Part shown: positions 1-5,157 of the stretch, one piece after another
Layout: the number at the start of each line of letters is the position of its first letter
How positions within the stretch are numbered: position 1 is the first letter of the stretch
DNA from: an uncultured Clostridia bacterium
GTDB lineage: Bacteria; Bacillota; Clostridia; Oscillospirales; QAKW01
Assembly: GCA_944387905.1 (NCBI GenBank)
Contig: CALXGU010000119.1
Coordinates: forward strand, 1 to 5,166
Reading direction: 5' to 3'
DNA: 5,166 bases
Position numbers and translations under genes: made by a program
The notes under the pieces: model-generated
What the model was told of the DNA's origin: nothing
What the model saw: the letters and a program-made list of their open reading frames with translations, nothing else
The model's database searches: none

Positions 1-39
1 AAAAGAATGGAGTTTCGCAAATCATTAAAAATCGAATAA
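1..39 (+). CDS. Possible 3' end of an upstream gene (partial, frame uncertain)
   Basis: A terminator starting at 43 implies that a plus-strand transcription unit ends here. The frame beginning at base 1 reads KRMEFRKSLKIE and stops at 37-39, four bases before the hairpin, which is a normal arrangement. The second frame stops at 26-28 and would fit equally well. The third frame runs through the hairpin to 87-89, which is less likely. Thirteen codons are too few to identify a protein, and no function is offered. Confidence 0.25.
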   Translation, partial: KRMEFRKSLKIE

Positions 40-42
40 AGC

Positions 43-76
43 AAAAAGGTCCGCGTATAAAACGCGGACCTTTTTT
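43..76 (+). terminator. Intrinsic terminator of the upstream unit
   Basis: A perfect GC-rich stem, GGTCCGCG (48-55) with CGCGGACC (63-70), is extended by an A5/T5 extension (43-47 with 71-75). It has a 7-base loop and ends in a six-T run at 71-76. The A-run on the left means it could also act on the minus strand. It separates the unseen upstream gene from the degV promoter, whose -35 box starts ten bases later. Confidence 0.9.
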
Positions 77-85
77 AAATAGTTG

Positions 86-114
86 TTGAAAATATAAATG
101 CGATTCTGTATAAT
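86..114 (+). promoter_or_regulatory. Sigma-A-type promoter of degV
   Basis: The -35 box TTGAAA (86-91) and the perfect -10 box TATAAT (109-114) are separated by 17 bases. This predicts a transcription start near 121 and a leader of about 50 bases. The promoter lies directly after a terminator and ahead of a gene with a good ribosome binding site, so degV appears to be transcribed on its own. Confidence 0.85.
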
Positions 115-116
115 AG

Positions 117-161
117 CTCTGGGTACAGCTTAATATAAAATTATAATAGAATTACCCAGGG
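117..161. repeat. Inverted repeat flanking the degV start of transcription and ribosome binding site
   Basis: CTGGGTA (119-125) is the exact reverse complement of TACCCAG (153-159). Two further pairs (C117-G161 and T118-G160 wobble) extend it to nine. The intervening 27 bases are almost all A/T. The left arm straddles the predicted +1 and the right arm runs into the AGGGAG ribosome binding site (158-163). It could be a split operator or a weak leader hairpin that partly masks the ribosome site. Neither role is proven. Confidence 0.45.
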
Positions 162-170
162 AGTTTTATC

Positions 171-1037
171 ATGTCAAAAATAAAAATAATAACTGATTCG
201 GCCAGTGATATCACTGCCGAGAGTGAAAGTAAGCTTGGTATAAGAGTTATACCGTTTAAAGTCGCTTTAGGAAATAATTCATATACAAGCCGCGTGGATT
301 TTGATAATGACGAATTTTATTCAATGATGTCGAAGTATGACGGTATACCTGTCACATCTCAAATAACGCCTTTTGAATTTGAAGAGATTTTCAATGATCA
401 TTACAGTCAAGGATATACGGATATAATATATATATCAATAAATTCAGAGGGCTCAGCCACGTACGGAAATTCCGTTATGGCAAAAAACAGTTTTTACGAT
501 AACAATCCGCAGGCAGAAGGGGCATTCAATATCTATTGTATTGACAGCCGTACTTATACAGGCGCATACGGCTATGCCGTTGTTAGAGCAGCTCAAATGG
601 CTGCGGAAGGCAGAGCCGCAAGTGAAATTGTTGAATTTGTAAGCGACTGGCTGGAAAAGAGCACGGTATTTTTTGCGCCTTACTCACTTAAATACGCAAA
701 AAAAAGCGGACGAATACCCTCTGCTGTTGCTTTTGTGGGTGACGCGCTCGGTCTCTGTCCGATAATGAAAATTTTTGATCATAAGATAACTACATTTTCA
801 AAGGCACGGGGAAAAGCTTCGGTTGTGCCATCTATTGCCGATTGTGTTATGAAAGAGATCGAAAACGGATCGGATTACTGTATAGTTTACGGAGATGACA
901 GGCAGGTGAGGGATGATATGGCGCAGGAGATGACAAAACGTCTTGGATACCCTCCTTCGGACTTCTATCAAATAGGCGCGGCAATAGCCGCCAATGCGGG
1001 ACCTACAGTAACCGGTGTGATATTCAGGGCAAAATAA
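171..1037 (+). CDS. degV: DegV family fatty-acid-binding protein (FakB-like)
   Basis: The 288-aa product has the usual length for DegV proteins, which are soluble two-domain cytoplasmic proteins that bind a fatty acid. Characterised members (FakB) present it to the kinase FakA for phosphorylation and entry into phospholipid synthesis. Family motifs appear in order: TDSASDI (8-14) at the N-terminus, PVTSQITPFEF (60-70) with the conserved T-S-Q lipid-pocket segment, an S/G/T loop at 90-98, IDSRT (124-128), LKYAKKSGRI (173-182) followed by the hydrophobic GDALGLCPIM (190-199), and IGAAIAANAGP (268-278) near the end. The ATG at 171 follows AGGGAG at 158-163 with a 7-base gap, and the gene ends in tandem TAA TAA. 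In FakB proteins the last motif usually reads like H-x-G-P-G; here it is N-A-G-P-T, so the His position is Asn. The family is certain; the fatty-acid role is inherited from the family. No fakA gene is in view. Confidence 0.93.
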   Translation: MSKIKIITDSASDITAESESKLGIRVIPFKVALGNNSYTSRVDFDNDEFYSMMSKYDGIPVTSQITPFEFEEIFNDHYSQGYTDIIYISINSEGSATYGNSVMAKNSFYDNNPQAEGAFNIYCIDSRTYTGAYGYAVVRAAQMAAEGRAASEIVEFVSDWLEKSTVFFAPYSLKYAKKSGRIPSAVAFVGDALGLCPIMKIFDHKITTFSKARGKASVVPSIADCVMKEIENGSDYCIVYGDDRQVRDDMAQEMTKRLGYPPSDFYQIGAAIAANAGPTVTGVIFRAK

Positions 1038-1039
1038 TA

Positions 1040-1073
1040 AAAACAGGCATGAATTGAGTCATGCCTGTTTTTT
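1040..1073. terminator. Shared bidirectional terminator between degV and pcrA
   Basis: A 13-bp perfect stem (1040-1052 with 1059-1071) has core ACAGGCATGA / TCATGCCTGT, a 6-base loop, and T-runs on both strands. It starts three bases after the degV stop and ends one base before the pcrA stop codon (TTA at 1072-1074 on this strand). One hairpin therefore serves both convergent genes, with almost no other intergenic sequence. Confidence 0.92.
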
Positions 1074-3303
1074 ATTCTTCTTTTAGCCGAGCAAAGTTTG
1101 CCATGATTTTTTTTATCCCTGTTTTATCGAAATTAATTTCCAAAAGGGTATCGCCGCCCATGGGCTTTTTTGAAATTATGGTTCCTGCACCGAATGTTTT
1201 ATGTACGACGCGCTTACCCGGCTCCAATTCTATTGATGCCGCAGCAGCCGCAGTATTCGGTTTTAGTATCACAGCCGGAGCCTTATGCTGTACAGATTTA
1301 ACAGTCACTCTGCCGAAAGACGGAGCTGAATAGGGATCGACGGGGAAACTTTGTTTTTCTTTATTATACAAAGGCTTTATTAGTTCACTCGGTATTTCCT
1401 TTAAAAACCTTGATGGTCGATTGTATTTTGTCGTACCGAAAATTGTTCTGGCTAATGTGTGCGTGAGGTAAAGACGTTTTTTTGCGCGGGTTATGCCAAC
1501 ATACATAAGTCTGCGTTCTTCTTCAACTGCATCCTGTGACTCTATGCTCTTTATACTGGGGAAAAGGCCTTCTTCCATTCCGGCTATAAACACATTATCA
1601 AATTCCAGACCTTTAGCGCTGTGTAAAGTCATAAGCACAACTCTGTCTATGTTTTCGTCAAGGTTATCAATATCGGTCATGAGAGAAATCTCTTCAAGAA
1701 AAGCAGCAAGCGTTGGTTCTTCGTTCTGAGTTTCAAATATGGCGGCGGTCGAGACCAGTTCGGCGATATTATTTATACGGTCGCGAGCCTCTTCTGTATT
1801 TTCCGCCTCCAGCATGGATATATAACCGCTTTTAACGGAGATCTCTTTAATGAGCTCGCTTAAAGGAATATTGTCTTTCAGACTTTTAAAAATATTTATA
1901 ATATTGCAAAACTCGGTAAGCTTAGCGGCGCTGCGGGCCAGCTGCGGATATTCTCCTGCGGTTTCGGCGATACTGTACATCGAAGACATACCTGTATCGG
2001 CAAGACGTCTGAGATTGTCGATAGTTGTCTGACCTATTTTGCGCTTTGGTTCATTTATGATGCGTACAAGCCTCAGATCGTCATTTGTATTATGGACAAG
2101 ATATAAATAAGCGAGTATGTCTTTTATTTCTTTGCGCTCGTAAAATCTGAGTCCGCCTATGATCTTGTATGGTATGCCGCTTTTTACGAACATCTGTTCA
2201 AGAGAGTTGGACTGAGCGTTTGTACGGTACAGGACTGCAAAATCTCCGTAATGCATGTCTTCCACCGCGACTGCGTCGAGTATTGTATCGGCGATAAACA
2301 AACTCTCCTGATACTCGTCGTCAAGGCGGTTTTCATAAATCGGCTCGCCCTTTCCCGCGGCAGTCCAGAGGGATTTGCCTTTACGCTGGCTGTTGTTTGA
2401 TATGACATTGTTGGCAGCTTCAAGTATATTTGCGCTTGAGCGATAGTTTTGTTCAAGTCTTATGACAACTGCATCTTTAAAGTTTTTTTCAAAAGAAAGT
2501 ATATTTTCAATAGTAGCGCCGCGGAATCTGTAAATGCTCTGATCATCATCGCCGACAACGCAAATGTTATGGTGCACGGACTGAAGAAGATAAATAAGTC
2601 TGTACTGAAGCGGATTTGTATCCTGATATTCATCTACCATTATATATTTGAATTTGTTTGAATAATAATTTAAAACGTCCTCGCTTTTTTCCAGAAGCGT
2701 CACCGCTTTTAAAATTATGTCGTCAAAGTCAAGGGCATTGGAGTTTGAAAGCTGCTTATCGTATTCGCAATAAATACGATAAATATCGCGGTTATACGCG
2801 TCGTCATCAAAATTGTCCATATATTCAGCAGGTGATATACGATTGTTTTTGCACATTGATATCCTGCTTAATACACTGCGTGCCGGTAAGATCTGAGGAT
2901 CAATGTTTAAGAGTTTCTGTGCGGATTTAATTATTCTTACAGAGTCGTCTGTATCAAATATGGAGAAGTCGTTGGAAAAGCCCAAAATATCTATATTCCG
3001 TCTTAGAATTTTACAGCAAAAGCTGTGAAAGGTCGATGCCCATACGCCTTTTGCCTCATCACCCAAAAGATTGTCGATTCTGTTTACAAGCTCTTTTGCA
3101 GCCTTGTTTGTAAAAGTTATGGCGAGTATATTGGAAGGATAGCAAAGCTGCCTGTCGAGTATGACAGCGATTCTGTTTATAAGCACGGTAGTCTTGCCGC
3201 TGCCGGCGCCTGCAAGAATGAGCAGAGGACCTTCCGTGTGTTCTGCTGCGGTTCTTTGCATTTCATTCATTTTATTGAGTTGTTCTGATACTGATATATG
3301 CAT
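1072..3303 (-). CDS. pcrA: ATP-dependent 3'-5' DNA helicase PcrA/UvrD
   Basis: The 743-aa product is a superfamily 1A helicase, close to the usual Firmicute PcrA length. These enzymes unwind DNA in nucleotide excision and mismatch repair, clear RecA and stalled RNA polymerase, and are often essential. All motifs are intact in order: Q-motif around LNKMNEMQ (9-16), Walker A AGAGSGKT (31-38), Ia TFTNKAAKEL (63-72), Ib STFHSF (90-95), Walker B VDEYQD (223-228), III GDDDQSIYRFRGA (251-263), IV QNYRSS (285-290), V TLHSAKGLEF (559-568), and VI with YVGITRAKKR (601-610). The 2B insert lies between about 380 and 550. After an alanine-containing linker, the C-terminus (about 694-741, GKRVVHKTFGAGTI...FARL) matches the Tudor-like RNA-polymerase-binding tail of PcrA. 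The start is the ATG at 3303: it has GGAGG six bases upstream. A longer reading from TTG at 3360 would begin inside the -35 box of the promoter. UvrD is the alternative name; the tail favours PcrA. Confidence 0.97.
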   Translation of the reverse strand: MHISVSEQLNKMNEMQRTAAEHTEGPLLILAGAGSGKTTVLINRIAVILDRQLCYPSNILAITFTNKAAKELVNRIDNLLGDEAKGVWASTFHSFCCKILRRNIDILGFSNDFSIFDTDDSVRIIKSAQKLLNIDPQILPARSVLSRISMCKNNRISPAEYMDNFDDDAYNRDIYRIYCEYDKQLSNSNALDFDDIILKAVTLLEKSEDVLNYYSNKFKYIMVDEYQDTNPLQYRLIYLLQSVHHNICVVGDDDQSIYRFRGATIENILSFEKNFKDAVVIRLEQNYRSSANILEAANNVISNNSQRKGKSLWTAAGKGEPIYENRLDDEYQESLFIADTILDAVAVEDMHYGDFAVLYRTNAQSNSLEQMFVKSGIPYKIIGGLRFYERKEIKDILAYLYLVHNTNDDLRLVRIINEPKRKIGQTTIDNLRRLADTGMSSMYSIAETAGEYPQLARSAAKLTEFCNIINIFKSLKDNIPLSELIKEISVKSGYISMLEAENTEEARDRINNIAELVSTAAIFETQNEEPTLAAFLEEISLMTDIDNLDENIDRVVLMTLHSAKGLEFDNVFIAGMEEGLFPSIKSIESQDAVEEERRLMYVGITRAKKRLYLTHTLARTIFGTTKYNRPSRFLKEIPSELIKPLYNKEKQSFPVDPYSAPSFGRVTVKSVQHKAPAVILKPNTAAAAASIELEPGKRVVHKTFGAGTIISKKPMGGDTLLEINFDKTGIKKIMANFARLKEE

Positions 3304-3309
3304 TTTCGA

Positions 3310-3314
3310 CCTCC
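3310..3314 (-). promoter_or_regulatory. Ribosome binding site that fixes the pcrA start
   Basis: On the minus strand this reads GGAGG, followed by TCGAAA and the ATG at 3303-3301. The 6-base spacing is ideal. No comparable site precedes the in-frame TTG at 3360, so the 743-aa form is preferred over the 762-aa reading. Confidence 0.9.
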
Positions 3315-3331
3315 GAATATTGTCAGAGCAT

Positions 3332-3360
3332 ATTGTAACACAGAGCGTTCCTTTTCTCAA
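3332..3360 (-). promoter_or_regulatory. Promoter of pcrA, extended -10 type
   Basis: Read on the minus strand, TTGAGA (3360-3355), a 17-base spacer and TACAAT (3337-3332) form a sigma-A promoter. TGT stands directly before the -10 box, giving a TGn extended -10. The predicted start near 3325 gives a leader of about 22 bases carrying the GGAGG site. The spacer holds a lone GAAC, but no partner GTTC at the distance needed for a LexA box, so SOS control is not supported. Confidence 0.8.
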
Positions 3361-3380
3361 TATATTTTTTCACAATACTG

Positions 3381-3395
3381 CACTTTACAAAAGTG
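3381..3395. repeat. 15-bp palindrome over the -35 box of the 94-aa gene promoter
   Basis: CACTTT (3381-3386), ACA, and AAAGTG (3390-3395) form perfect six-base arms around a 3-base centre. The palindrome overlaps the -35 box TTTACA (3384-3389). It has no T-run of its own and lies upstream of the predicted transcript, so an RNA role in that direction is unlikely. A repressor operator is a reasonable guess. The regulator cannot be named. Confidence 0.45.
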
Positions 3396-3412
3396 TATGA
3401 ATATGTTATTAT
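3384..3412 (+). promoter_or_regulatory. Promoter of the 94-aa/219-aa gene unit, extended -10 type
   Basis: TTTACA (3384-3389), a 17-base spacer and TATTAT (3407-3412) make a good sigma-A promoter. A TG at 3404-3405, one base ahead of the -10 box, adds an extended -10. The predicted start is near 3419, leaving a leader of about 32 bases before the ATG at 3451. It is divergent from, and does not overlap, the pcrA promoter. Confidence 0.75.
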
Positions 3413-3435
3413 TTTATAGATATTATATTTCAGCT

Positions 3436-3442
3436 AAAGGAG
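3436..3442 (+). promoter_or_regulatory. Ribosome binding site that fixes the 94-aa gene start
   Basis: AAAGGAG is followed by an 8-base gap and the ATG at 3451. The open frame extends upstream to an ATG at 3298, but that start lies ahead of the promoter and has no ribosome site, so 3451 is chosen. Confidence 0.88.
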
Positions 3443-3450
3443 TAATTTTA

Positions 3451-3735
3451 ATGCCGGCAAAATCCGAAAATACAAAATACTTTACTTATAAGGGTATGCC
3501 ACTTGTTCGTAGCAAAAACTATATATATTTCGGGGATCCTTCAAAAACACACATTATTTTCATTACGATACTGGAAACAAATGGTGAAAATATACCTGCA
3601 AAAGTGTCTGTTGAACTGCTGCTTACAGACGAGTCGCTTCCTCCTATGGAGAGACTGTTGAAAAGAGGCGAAAAAAGCAGTTTGTATGAGGCGCTCGATA
3701 TAGGTTTGATATGGCTGCAGCGCGCACTTAAATAA
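3451..3735 (+). CDS. Uncharacterised 94-aa protein
   Basis: This is a small, soluble-looking protein with no signal peptide or membrane segment. The N-terminal half reads as short beta-strand-like stretches: FTYKGMPLVRS (11-21), YIYFG (24-28), HIIFITILET (34-43) and KVSVELLLTD (51-60). It is followed by a charged, Pro-containing segment and a C-terminal amphipathic helix, SLYEALDIGLIWLQRAL (77-93). From memory, small hypothetical proteins with a similar 'PLVR...LYEALDIG.IWL.RAL' pattern occur in Clostridia, but no function is known to me and no name is offered. It is the first gene of a unit with the membrane protein 17 bases downstream, and is divergent from pcrA. That it is a real gene is well supported by its promoter, ribosome site and in-frame stop. 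Confidence 0.8.
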   Translation: MPAKSENTKYFTYKGMPLVRSKNYIYFGDPSKTHIIFITILETNGENIPAKVSVELLLTDESLPPMERLLKRGEKSSLYEALDIGLIWLQRALK

Positions 3736-3752
3736 AAAGGGGGGAGCAATAT

Positions 3753-4412
3753 ATGTATTATCCGTATTATGATTATTATTTTGACAGCTATTACAATAAT
3801 GATCTGACTAATGTTATTGTATTGGTTATATCCTCTGTTTTGTTTTTTACGACCGTTCTGGGTATTGTGCAATATGTTTTCTTTGGCCTGGGTCTCTATA
3901 ATTTGGGAAAAAACCGTGGCATGAAAAATACATATCTTGCATTTATACCCATTGCCAATTTGTATTATTTGGGAAGAATAGCAGATGAAATACGTCTTAC
4001 CATGAATAAACAACAGGTGCATGCAAAGCGCCTGCTTATTATTTCGATCATAGAATATGTGCTGGTATTTTTGGATACAATGATTTTCAGCTTCTATGCT
4101 ATTATGGGTGTCATGACAAAGACATTTTCTTTCGGATTGTTAGCGCTCATATTCTTTTTGTGCTTTGCGACGTTGATATTTGAGATAATAAAAATGGTGT
4201 TTCAGTATTTGGCGCTGTATCAGATCTATAAAGAATATTCACCCGCCAACGCAACAGTATTTATTGTGTTGTCTGTTATATTTCCTGTTATCATGCCGTT
4301 TTTGCTGTTTTCCGTCAGAAATAATAAAAGCGGGTATCAGATCTGGTGTGAGCAGCAGGCTGCAGCTCAGCGTTTCAGAGAAAATATAGACACCGGATCG
4401 GGCAGCTTGTAA
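3753..4412 (+). CDS. Multi-pass membrane protein of unknown function
   Basis: The 219-aa protein starts at the ATG at 3753, six bases after a G-rich ribosome site (GGGGGAG, 3740-3746), and is co-transcribed with the 94-aa gene. The N-terminus (2-14) is unusually tyrosine-rich: eight Tyr in the first 14 residues, mixed with Asp. Hydrophobic segments lie at about 19-49, 94-120, 126-156 and 166-188, giving at least four membrane passes. The polar loop after the first segment holds LGKNRGMKN (51-59), then FIPIANLYYLGRIADEI (64-80). The stretch LALYQIYKEYSPANA (153-167) precedes the last pass. The 'RG.KN...P.AN...LG.IAD' and 'LY.IY..Y.P.NA' pattern resembles a widespread unnamed family of clostridial membrane proteins, by recollection only. 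The C-terminal 30 residues are polar and Gln/Ala-rich. No catalytic motif is visible, so transport, signalling or envelope roles all remain open. Confidence 0.85.
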   Translation: MYYPYYDYYFDSYYNNDLTNVIVLVISSVLFFTTVLGIVQYVFFGLGLYNLGKNRGMKNTYLAFIPIANLYYLGRIADEIRLTMNKQQVHAKRLLIISIIEYVLVFLDTMIFSFYAIMGVMTKTFSFGLLALIFFLCFATLIFEIIKMVFQYLALYQIYKEYSPANATVFIVLSVIFPVIMPFLLFSVRNNKSGYQIWCEQQAAAQRFRENIDTGSGSL

Positions 4413-4419
4413 TAATGTT

Positions 4420-4452
4420 AAAGAGTATACCCTATGGGTATACTCTTTTTTT
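4420..4452 (+). terminator. Intrinsic terminator of the 94-aa/219-aa unit
   Basis: A 13-bp perfect stem, AAAGAGTATACCC (4420-4432) with GGGTATACTCTTT (4436-4448), closes a 3-base loop. The T-run covers 4446-4452. It begins seven bases after the membrane protein stop codon and insulates that unit from the purE promoter. Confidence 0.93.
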
Positions 4453-4454
4453 GA

Positions 4455-4489
4455 CAAAACAACTGCTGTTTTGCTTGACAATATATTGT
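4455..4489. repeat. Two palindromes around the -35 box of the purE promoter
   Basis: CAAAACA (4455-4461) and TGTTTTG (4467-4473) are inverted arms with a 5-base centre, directly upstream of the -35 box. ACAATATATTGT (4478-4489) is a perfect 12-bp palindrome that begins inside the -35 box and covers half of the spacer. Their position suits repressor or activator binding, but the sequence is AT-rich and chance is possible. Neither matches the B. subtilis PurR box as I remember it. Confidence 0.35.
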
Positions 4490-4503
4490 AGATTTAATAT
4501 AAT
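4475..4503 (+). promoter_or_regulatory. Consensus sigma-A promoter of purE
   Basis: TTGACA (4475-4480) and TATAAT (4498-4503) with a 17-base spacer match the consensus at every position. The predicted start is near 4510, only about ten bases ahead of the riboswitch P1 helix. A maximal promoter followed by a riboswitch terminator fits a design where control is exerted after initiation. Confidence 0.92.
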
Positions 4504-4518
4504 ATGTTCGTTATTGAT

Positions 4519-4623
4519 TTTTCGGCTACTGACGGATAAGTGGGTACCACAGGGGAACCGAAGAATTTGTTTTATGCCGACCGTCTGGGCAGTTCTTTTC
4601 TGTGGGAAAGAACTGCCCTTTTT
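4519..4623 (+). ncRNA. ZTP riboswitch (pfl motif) with terminator expression platform
   Basis: The aptamer binds ZTP/ZMP, which builds up when 10-formyl-tetrahydrofolate is short, and switches on purine and folate genes. Elements seen: P1 TTCGG/CCGAA (4521-4525 with 4558-4562, extendable by two pairs), the conserved ACTGACGG (4528-4535), hairpin P2 GTGG/CCAC (4540-4543 with 4547-4550), AGGGGAACC (4551-4559), a short U-rich linker, and the signature GCCGACCGTCTGGGCA (4576-4591). Within that, P3 pairs TGCC/GGCA (4575-4578 with 4588-4591). GACGG (4531-4535) pairs with CCGTC (4581-4585) as the pseudoknot. The usual form, as I recall it, is GGCGG/CCGCC; the A-U here keeps the pairing. The P3 right arm is reused by the terminator at 4587-4623, so ligand binding should allow read-through into purE. 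Confidence 0.93.
4587..4623 (+). terminator. Riboswitch-controlled terminator in the purE leader
   Basis: GGGCAGTTCTTT (4587-4598) pairs perfectly with AAAGAACTGCCC (4607-4618) across an 8-base loop, followed by TTTTT (4619-4623). Its left arm includes bases 4588-4591 of the aptamer P3 helix, so the two folds are mutually exclusive. It ends 20 bases ahead of the purE ribosome site. Confidence 0.92.
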
Positions 4624-4642
4624 AAATTTTTGACAGTATAAT

Positions 4643-4647
4643 GGAGG
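4643..4647 (+). promoter_or_regulatory. Ribosome binding site that fixes the purE start
   Basis: GGAGG is followed by TACAA and the ATG at 4653. An in-frame ATG at 4641 overlaps this site itself and has no purine-rich site in front of it, so the shorter start is chosen. Confidence 0.88.
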
Positions 4648-4652
4648 TACAA

Positions 4653-5144
4653 ATGAAGAAAATCGGAATAGTGATGGGCAGTGCAAGCGACCTTCCAGTC
4701 GTGGAAAAAGCAATTAATACATTAAAGGAATACGATGTGCCGTTTGAGGTACATGTATACTCTGCGCACAGAACTCCGGCACTGGCAAGAGAATTTGCCG
4801 TAAACGCCAGAGACAACGGTTACGGAGTCATAATCGCGGCTGCGGGAAAGGCTGCGCATCTTGCAGGAGCAATGGCAGCGGGCACAACGCTTCCTGTCAT
4901 AGGTATTCCGGTAAAGTCTTCAACACTGGACGGACTGGACGCGCTGCTGTCGACTGTTCAAATGCCGTCCGGAATGCCGGTTGCGACAGTAGCTATTGAC
5001 GGAGCGGAAAACGCCGCGCTACTGGCTATTCAGATACTTTCGGTCGAGGATAAGACACTGGCGGACAAGCTGAATTCTCAGCGCATGAAAAATGAGCAGA
5101 AAATATTAGCGGCAGATAAAGAAATCAATGAGAAATACAGATAA
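4653..5144 (+). CDS. purE: 5-(carboxyamino)imidazole ribonucleotide mutase, PurE catalytic subunit
   Basis: The 163-aa protein has the size of class I PurE, a cytoplasmic octamer in de novo purine synthesis that converts N5-CAIR to CAIR. Motifs: GIVMGSASDLP (5-15) for phosphate and substrate binding; VYSAHRTP (35-42) with the catalytic His39; AGKAAHLAG (64-72) with His69; PVIGIPV (81-87); and VQMPSGMPVATVAI (102-115). The third motif is typically AGGAAHLPG in the E. coli enzyme; Lys66 and Ala71 are substitutions here. The C-terminal helix (from about 130) is rich in charged residues. Class I enzymes normally work with PurK, which is not in view, so whether N5-CAIR or AIR plus CO2 is used cannot be told. 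It sits behind the ZTP riboswitch and is probably followed by another purine gene 13 bases after its stop. Confidence 0.97.
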   Translation: MKKIGIVMGSASDLPVVEKAINTLKEYDVPFEVHVYSAHRTPALAREFAVNARDNGYGVIIAAAGKAAHLAGAMAAGTTLPVIGIPVKSSTLDGLDALLSTVQMPSGMPVATVAIDGAENAALLAIQILSVEDKTLADKLNSQRMKNEQKILAADKEINEKYR

Positions 5145-5157
5145 AGGAGACAGAAAA

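Noticed and set aside
3317..3336. Direct repeat ATATTGT twice, 13 bases apart, near the pcrA start
   Set aside because: Seven AT-rich bases repeated twice are within chance expectation here, and one copy is simply the -10 box.
3338..3354. LexA/SOS box in the pcrA promoter
   Set aside because: Only a single GAAC half is present; the partner GTTC is missing at the required spacing, so no SOS operator is supported.
3304..3360. N-terminal extension of PcrA by 19 residues from a TTG at 3360
   Set aside because: The TTG lies within the -35 box of the predicted promoter, so it would not be transcribed, and it has no ribosome binding site. The ATG at 3303 has a GGAGG site at ideal spacing.
3298..3450. 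51-residue upstream extension of the 94-aa protein
   Set aside because: It starts ahead of the promoter at 3384-3412, crosses the pcrA leader, and lacks a ribosome site; the residues look like translated non-coding DNA.
3519..4022. 167-aa minus-strand open frame
   Set aside because: It overlaps two well-supported plus-strand genes, has no ribosome site in front, and its low-complexity Ile/Tyr/Asn-rich translation looks like a shadow frame.
4451..4456. A second TTGACA as an extra purE promoter
   Set aside because: It sits in the T-run of the preceding terminator, and no TATAAT-like box lies 16-18 bases downstream.
4415..4633. 72-aa plus-strand open frame across the purE leader
   Set aside because: It runs through a terminator, a promoter and the riboswitch, all of which explain the sequence better.
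4629..4642. TTGACA and TATAAT close together just before purE as an internal promoter
   Set aside because: The two hexamers are only two bases apart, and the second overlaps the ribosome site region, so they cannot work as a -35/-10 pair.
4432..4713. 93-aa minus-strand open frame
   Set aside because: It is antisense to the riboswitch and the start of purE, with no promoter or ribosome site of its own.
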